Assembly (NCBI GenBank): GCA_028874335.1
Contig: JAPPJY010000016.1
Coordinates: 231,180 to 295,179 of the forward strand
Length of the DNA: 64,000 nucleotides
Direction of reading: 5' to 3'
Origin: Gemmatimonadota bacterium
GTDB lineage: Bacteria > Latescibacterota > UBA2968 > GCA-2709665
The translations under genes and the position numbers were made by a program. Below, piece after piece: positions 58,498-64,000 of the stretch; positions within the stretch are counted from its first letter, which is position 1, and the number at the start of each line of letters is the position of its first letter. The notes under the pieces are model-generated. The model made no database searches, was not told where the DNA came from, and worked only from the letters and a program-made list of their open reading frames with translations.

Positions 58498-60481
58498 ACC
58501 ACCAGTGTACCTGGTGTCCCTGACCGGGAAACCAGATGGCATCGACGGTAAAAGCCAGCACAACGCCCGCCGTATATCCCACCAGCAGACCCAGGAACAG
58601 CGGCTTGGACCGGCGGTAGAGGGCGACCCCGCCAACGCGCATGACGACTGCCTTCGCCGCCCACGCCATGAATACCGGCATCGCCAGGCTGTACACGTTG
58701 TCCGCAGCGGCCACGGCCAGCCCGATGGGGTGGATCGGCCACCAGGAAAATCGGTACCGCAGGAACGTGAGTACCGCCATGAGTCCCGCGCCGATCCCGA
58801 AGAACAATACCCGGCTCAATTCCGGCGCGCCCGGCGTTCGCATCTGTCCCAGGGTGGTGGAGAAGACCGCCTTGGGGTTCCCGTTGAAAAACAGCCGGGA
58901 GAAGTTGTAGGCGCCGTGCGTATGGCCCAGATGAAGCGTAAACCAGATCGATGAGACGAGCCCCGCGAACACGCCCACCGTTACGCACAACAGCAGGAGG
59001 CGCCGGTTTCCGCGGATCCGGTCCGCCAGGCGCACGGCCTGCGCCAGCCCGGGCGTAAAGAGTCCCCGCATATAGTCGATCAGTGCGTAGGAAAGCGCGA
59101 TGGACGTGAGGCAGGCGCCGGAGAGTCCGTAGGTACCCCGAAGGTCCATCACGAAAGCCTGCGGCGTCACCGTGCCCTGCGCGTACGCCACACCGGCCTC
59201 GGACACGACCCGGGCCAGTCCGATGTAGATTACACCCAGCGCAAACAGAAACATTGACGCCGAAATCGCGTCCATACCGGATCGCTGGAGCCAGAACAGC
59301 GCGTATATCGCGCTCAGCAACAGGCCCAGGACCGATGCCCGGTACGAAAGGACCTCGCGGCCGTCGTCCAGCGGGTGGTCGGCCCGAAGCGCCTTGCGGA
59401 AGACGTCCCGCAGGTGGGTGCGGGCCACCCACAGCCGCCAGGCGACAAGGCATGCCAGCGCGCCGAAGCACTGCCACGCCTCGGTGGGCGGATCCGCGCT
59501 GAAGGTATCGGTGGACCGTTCGATCTGGTACCCCAGGCGGTTGAAGATGCCGCCTTCCACCACGTGCACCAGGAAAAAGAACCAGATGCTGAACAACACC
59601 TGCAGGTTGGCGAAATACGCGAACCCGATGGTGTAGAACTGCAGGGGCTGGATATAGACGCCGGGAGAGTAGCGCGTGAAGCGGAAGTAGCCCGCGTGAG
59701 GAAAGAACCGGATGCCGGGCATCCCGTGGAAGAACCAGGAGGTCGCGTGCCAGGCGAAAAGCAGGAACGCCAATGCCGCCCCGAACCAGAAGAGCCGACC
59801 CCTCATGAAATCCGGAAGCGTACTTCGGGAGGACGCGCCTTCCGCCATTTCGATCGGCACGGCGGCCAGGGGATAGACCAGCTTTTCGTGTTCCGCCCAC
59901 TGCCTCCGCAGAATGACCATCGCACAGGCCGATCCCACCAGGAGCGCCGCGACCAGGCTGCCCCACCAAGCAAACGGCGCCAACCACGCTTGCCAGGCGT
60001 CAACCCCGACCGCGCCGCCTTCGAAAAACGCCCGCAGCGCAGCGCTGTCGGACGGGACCATCCACGCCTTCAGATGCGGGTGATAGTATTCGGCCCACCC
60101 GTTCTCAGGTGTTGCGAAGTAGATCGGGCTGCCGATCACCCCCACCAGGAACCCGGTGACACCGGAAGTCGGCACCACCGAGCCCACCATCCCGATCGCC
60201 GCCACCGCCAACAGCTCGGAAGGCGACAGAACGGCGCGCGGCCGGATCCGCCGGAGCAGCGGGTTCACCCCGCCCACAAGGGCGATGAAAATACTCAGCA
60301 GCGTCAGTTGAAAGAAACTCAGGTTGAGCCGGGAGGAACGTACGACCGTCTCCGCGTAGGTCACCCAAAGGTTGATCGCGACCACGGCCAGTACGCCGAT
60401 GACCACTGCCCGGAGGGTGATCCCTTCCTTTGACTTCGAGTGCTGCTCAACCGAAAGGGATTTCACCCCGGATTGATCCAT
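58496..60481 (-). CDS. Large polytopic membrane protein (DUF6785-like), paralog 3
   Basis: VVIGVLAVVAINLWVTYAETVVRSSRLNLSFFQLTLL; IYFATPENGWAEYYHPHLKAWMVPSD; LRRQWAEHEKLVYPLAAVPIEM; C-term AIWFPGQGHQVHWW. Confidence 0.7.
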   Translation of the reverse strand: MDQSGVKSLSVEQHSKSKEGITLRAVVIGVLAVVAINLWVTYAETVVRSSRLNLSFFQLTLLSIFIALVGGVNPLLRRIRPRAVLSPSELLAVAAIGMVGSVVPTSGVTGFLVGVIGSPIYFATPENGWAEYYHPHLKAWMVPSDSAALRAFFEGGAVGVDAWQAWLAPFAWWGSLVAALLVGSACAMVILRRQWAEHEKLVYPLAAVPIEMAEGASSRSTLPDFMRGRLFWFGAALAFLLFAWHATSWFFHGMPGIRFFPHAGYFRFTRYSPGVYIQPLQFYTIGFAYFANLQVLFSIWFFFLVHVVEGGIFNRLGYQIERSTDTFSADPPTEAWQCFGALACLVAWRLWVARTHLRDVFRKALRADHPLDDGREVLSYRASVLGLLLSAIYALFWLQRSGMDAISASMFLFALGVIYIGLARVVSEAGVAYAQGTVTPQAFVMDLRGTYGLSGACLTSIALSYALIDYMRGLFTPGLAQAVRLADRIRGNRRLLLLCVTVGVFAGLVSSIWFTLHLGHTHGAYNFSRLFFNGNPKAVFSTTLGQMRTPGAPELSRVLFFGIGAGLMAVLTFLRYRFSWWPIHPIGLAVAAADNVYSLAMPVFMAWAAKAVVMRVGGVALYRRSKPLFLGLLVGYTAGVVLAFTVDAIWFPGQGHQVHWW

Positions 60482-60513
60482 ATCCGCCTTTTTCCGTGTT
60501 TCGCTGCAGGACC

Positions 60514-62868
60514 TCAACCTTCAGCCGGCAGAATCGCGAACTCGTCGAACCAGAAGTGCTGTCCTTCTAATGCGTTCCCGTGTGTATAGAACCGGAACCG
60601 CCGCAAATGACGGACTCCCTCGATGCGTTCGCGAATCGTCCGCGCATCCAGTTCCGCAACGTGCCATCGGCCGTCATCCAGCAACGCGCATGCGTCCGTG
60701 TCAGGGTATGGACCGCAATCGCGCGACGACGTACCTCCCGCAATCACAACCCCCTCCCCGTAGGCTTCCGCCGGAAACGGTTGAAGCCACAGCCCCACCG
60801 GAACCCCCTCGGGTATCCGATAGGCAAACCGGATGAGCGGATAGGCGTCGATATCCCATTCCCCGGGAGCGAGACTGCAGCCCAGATCGGATCCGTCGGT
60901 CTCTGCGAAAAGCCGAACGCACCTGCTTCCCCCGAAACCACCGGTAACAAATTCGTGTCCTGTCAGCCGGTTTCCCCGGTAGATCTTGAACAGGTACCCC
61001 CATTCCAGCGTCGTCTCTTCTTCGAAATCGACAAGAAGCAACGGCGCGCCCGGATCAACCGGTTGGTCGACCTTTACAAACGCCACGTCGACGTACTCAT
61101 CGCCGCCTACATACCTCGCCCGGGCCCGACACGAATAGTGGCCGGGATCCGAATACGAGTGAACGACGTCGCGCGCCTCCATCGTGTCGCCGTCGCCGAA
61201 GTCCCACAGGACAGAAGCGATGTCCTTTCCCGCCGGCTCGACGTGAAACCTGACTTCGTCCCCGGGTTCCACCCCGACCGGCTCGGCCCTCGCGATCAGG
61301 CGCCCTGGACTCCCCGGTCCACGCTGGTACGCGCCGATATCCGGCGCCGCTCCGGACCAGGGCAGGCTTACCGGATCACCGGCCTCCCATTCCATCTCCC
61401 GGTCCAGAACGAGCACGTCGGGCTGGTAATAGTTGAGTTGGACTCTCTCGATTCGGGCAATCCGGTCTCCCGACCCTATGGATACCCGGTCTCCCTTCTC
61501 ACCTTCGATGCCGAACCCGTCGTAGAAGTATCTGCCGTCGTCGACGGGGACCTCTCGACCCCGCCCGGCGCGTCTCGTCACAGTCAGCGCACGTCCCGCG
61601 TCGATGCACGGACTGTCCGGTCGCAGGCGAAAATCGCGGTTTTCCGGATCTACAAAGCCGGGGTCCACGTCGAGGTTATCCTCGAATTCCCGCCAGTGTC
61701 CCCGGACCACCGAGTTCCGGTTGGCTTCATCCACCGTCAGGAACCGGTCTCCGTACCGCACCACGCGCTGTCCGGCGTCTGTGCCCCGGAACACGTTGTT
61801 CAGAAACAGGTTGTCGCCCGCGATTCCAGCGCCCCTCGCAATCTGGACGGCGCCCCCGTATTTGTCGTTTCCGAAAAAGATATTGTTGACAAACACGTTC
61901 GAGCTTACGTTGATCCCGGTCAGTTCCCACCCGTACCCGAGGTTGTCCGCGATCGTATTGTGGTACACCCTGGAATTGACGAAGCGGAATGGATCCCGCA
62001 CGTGGTAGTTGACCGGCACGTAACTCGATGAGTTGAGCGGCGTATGCCGGTTTCCGTAGACCCGGTTGAAGCGGATGATACCGTCGATCACCAGGTTTTT
62101 CGCCCGGCTGTCGGCCGAATGCGCGCTGTCAAGTGCCTCGGTAACGATATTCCCTTCCACCAGGGCCCTTCCCGACGCCCAGAATTCATAGTTGCGCCCC
62201 CACGGGTTGTGAAAGCAATTCGACCGTACCACCAGATTATTCGTCATTGAAATCTGCAGCGGGCAGTGCCCGACCCGGGCGAATGCGTTTCCCTCGATTA
62301 CGACGTACGTGCACTCGACCACCTGGCACATATTGCCGCCGACGCGGTCCTTGCGGAACACGTTGTCGATGAGACGGACGTGCGTGCATCCCGTCAACAC
62401 GAAGGGCGTCGTGTCGCCGGCTTTCTCCATATAACAACCCGTTACGGAAAGGCGGCGGCATTCATCGGCACGCATCCACCGCCCATCGCCAGGCGCAAAT
62501 CGAAAGTCTTCAATGCTGATGTCCCGCTTCCGCTGAAGGTCCACGGCCAACTGATTCTCTCCGCCACCTGCAAGCACCGCCGCGTGCCTCGCCTCCGACC
62601 GGAACCGGATGGGCGCATCCGGTGTTCCCGAGGACTCCGGCGCGATCGTGCCCTTGTAGACCCCCGGCAGAAAGACAACGTCGTCACCCGGCCTCGCGCC
62701 GGCATTCGCGCGATCGATACTTCGCCAGGGAGACCCGCGCCCACCCGAGCCCGAGTCGTCGCCATCCGGCGCCAGGTAGAACAGCGCGCCGAGGCAGGGC
62801 AGTACGAGAGGCATCGTCCGCATGATCATCTCCACCAACGCGGCATCCTCGTATGAAAATTCGAGCAT
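60514..62868 (-). CDS. Right-handed beta-helix protein with PKD-like domain
   Basis: GDDVVFLPGVYKGTIAPESSGTPDAPIRFRSE; GNAFARVGHCPLQISMTNNLVVRSNCF; VLWDFGDGDTMEARDVVHSYSDPGHYSCRARARY (PKD). Confidence 0.78.
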   Translation of the reverse strand: MLEFSYEDAALVEMIMRTMPLVLPCLGALFYLAPDGDDSGSGGRGSPWRSIDRANAGARPGDDVVFLPGVYKGTIAPESSGTPDAPIRFRSEARHAAVLAGGGENQLAVDLQRKRDISIEDFRFAPGDGRWMRADECRRLSVTGCYMEKAGDTTPFVLTGCTHVRLIDNVFRKDRVGGNMCQVVECTYVVIEGNAFARVGHCPLQISMTNNLVVRSNCFHNPWGRNYEFWASGRALVEGNIVTEALDSAHSADSRAKNLVIDGIIRFNRVYGNRHTPLNSSSYVPVNYHVRDPFRFVNSRVYHNTIADNLGYGWELTGINVSSNVFVNNIFFGNDKYGGAVQIARGAGIAGDNLFLNNVFRGTDAGQRVVRYGDRFLTVDEANRNSVVRGHWREFEDNLDVDPGFVDPENRDFRLRPDSPCIDAGRALTVTRRAGRGREVPVDDGRYFYDGFGIEGEKGDRVSIGSGDRIARIERVQLNYYQPDVLVLDREMEWEAGDPVSLPWSGAAPDIGAYQRGPGSPGRLIARAEPVGVEPGDEVRFHVEPAGKDIASVLWDFGDGDTMEARDVVHSYSDPGHYSCRARARYVGGDEYVDVAFVKVDQPVDPGAPLLLVDFEEETTLEWGYLFKIYRGNRLTGHEFVTGGFGGSRCVRLFAETDGSDLGCSLAPGEWDIDAYPLIRFAYRIPEGVPVGLWLQPFPAEAYGEGVVIAGGTSSRDCGPYPDTDACALLDDGRWHVAELDARTIRERIEGVRHLRRFRFYTHGNALEGQHFWFDEFAILPAEG

Positions 62869-62899
62869 ATGGACCTCGCGGCAAATCCGGTTGGGCGTC

Positions 62900-63784
62900 T
62901 CAGGCCTTTCCACCGGACGCGGTCTCCAGGCGTGTTTCCTCTTCTTCCATCAGCGGCACGAGGCTGGGCCGCCTGCTGGCGTAAGGGGGTTCCATCAATG
63001 CCCGCTGCAGCGGCGTCAATTCATCCTTGAAGGACTCGTATCCGTCCGGGTGGATAGCAGGTCCTGACCCGAACACCATATTTCCCGAGCCGTATCGATA
63101 CAGCAGCGTTCGGCGTTCGTGGGACGCCGTCCAGGGGAGCGTTCCGTGGGTGAGCGCCTCGGTGAAGACCAGAGCTGACCCCGCCTTCATCGGAAGGTGT
63201 TTGAACCACTCCGGGTGCGTATCCAGGCGGCGCACGTTCCCCGGTAAGGGATAGTTCGCCCTGTGGCTGCCCGGAATGCACGCGAATCCGCCGTCCCCCG
63301 GGTTTATGTCCGTAAGCTGATAGCAGACCGCCATCAGCCCGTTCCACATCCGGCCGTCCCGGAATTCGTGATAATATGGACCCCTCGGCGTACCGCCGCC
63401 GTGAAACAGGAACCCCTCGGCGCCCGCCGTCATGCTGATTCCGTTCGCGTTTCCGTAGCGGAACCCGTCGCCGATCAGTTCCAGCATGTACCGCATTGTC
63501 CGAGGGTGGGTCAACAGGTCCCGGAAGGGCTGGCACCAGGGTTTGGGCCAGTTCAGGATATTCATGATATCCCCCCGACCGTGGGAACCCTTCAACAGGG
63601 GCGCGGCCTTGCCGCCATGCTGTTTGGCGGCGCCTGACAACAGCAACTCGCCCTTCCGGATGTGGATCTGGTCCGGGTTGTGGTCGATCGCCTCGTTCAG
63701 CGCCGCCACTTCGTCGGCTGTCAGGATATTCTCGACAACAATGAATCCGTTCACGTCGAAATGATATCGCTCATAGTCGTCCAT
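62900..63784 (-). CDS. Phytanoyl-CoA dioxygenase (PhyH) family protein
   Basis: MDDYERYHFDVNGFIVVENILTADEVAALNEAID; PGDGGFACIPGSHRANYPLP; GSALVFTEALTHGTLPW. Confidence 0.88.
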   Translation of the reverse strand: MDDYERYHFDVNGFIVVENILTADEVAALNEAIDHNPDQIHIRKGELLLSGAAKQHGGKAAPLLKGSHGRGDIMNILNWPKPWCQPFRDLLTHPRTMRYMLELIGDGFRYGNANGISMTAGAEGFLFHGGGTPRGPYYHEFRDGRMWNGLMAVCYQLTDINPGDGGFACIPGSHRANYPLPGNVRRLDTHPEWFKHLPMKAGSALVFTEALTHGTLPWTASHERRTLLYRYGSGNMVFGSGPAIHPDGYESFKDELTPLQRALMEPPYASRRPSLVPLMEEEETRLETASGGKA

Positions 63785-63837
63785 GGGCTCCTCCGTGTCT
63801 TTGCGGATGCTGCTTGGAAAATAACACGACAAACTGC

Positions 63838-64000
63838 GAAGAAACGAGACTACGAAACGACGAAACTACGAATAGACGAGACTACGGAACGGCGAAACTA
63901 CGAGATTACGAAAGAGCGGGAATACATCATCCGTCTTCTGGTTTACTCGTATTCTCGTATTCTCGTATTCTCGTATTCTCGTATTCTCGTATTCTCGTAT
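63838..64000. repeat. Simple-repeat tract: degenerate acgaRactacgaa units, then tandem attctcgt octamer to window edge
   Basis: 63951-64000 is (attctcgt)x6 plus 2 nt; 63840-63915 has degenerate acgagactacgaaacgacgaaactacgaa units, related to the reverse complement of the octamer. Confidence 0.85.

Noticed and set aside
60580-62031. 483-aa plus-strand ORF opposite the beta-helix gene
   Set aside because: Antisense shadow ORF with no domain motif; same reasoning for 9398..10531, 26735..28153 and 47960..49114.
63951-64000. CRISPR array
   Set aside because: Contiguous 8-bp tandem repeat with no spacers; no cas genes in the window.
1-64000. tRNA or rRNA genes
   Set aside because: No cloverleaf with T-loop GGTTCRANYCC pattern or rRNA signature noticed in intergenic gaps; not exhaustively scanned (tRNAscan-SE would decide).

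Overview
High-GC bacterial window, mostly coding on both strands, from an uncultivated-type heterotroph; phylum not determined. Content: (i) sugar/uronate catabolism genes: partial HpcH/HpaI aldolase, Gfo/Idh/MocA oxidoreductase, malate/lactate dehydrogenase-family enzyme, SDR, enolase-superfamily enzyme, UxuA-like mannonate dehydratase, nitrilase; (ii) topoisomerase IV-like ParC/ParE pair; (iii) polysaccharide block: two heparinase/lyase-like proteins, sugar ABC transporter, three ~660-aa polytopic DUF6785-like membrane proteins, three beta-helix proteins, two phytanoyl-CoA dioxygenases; (iv) ECF sigma factor, zf-HC2 anti-sigma factor and three TPR/GWxTD-type secreted proteins, with two more GWxTD paralogs at 36.7-41.0 kb; (v) Ytr-like GntR/ABC-ATPase/three paralogous membrane proteins; (vi) VapBC-type toxin-antitoxin pair; (vii) isolated NYN-domain protein behind a consensus-like promoter and an 87-nt nested stem-loop. 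The strongest unannotated signal is at 4518-5708 (minus): one continuous thioredoxin-like reading frame interrupted only by an in-frame TGA at 5505-5507 (PLGCV-U-NNGIAGRES), a candidate selenoprotein that the ORF track splits in two. Also seen: a three-copy dispersed palindromic intergenic repeat, a 24-bp perfect inverted-repeat mini-element, beta-propeller gene remnants flanking a lyase gene, and a simple-repeat tract at the window end. All family names are from reading translated motifs; no database search was run.
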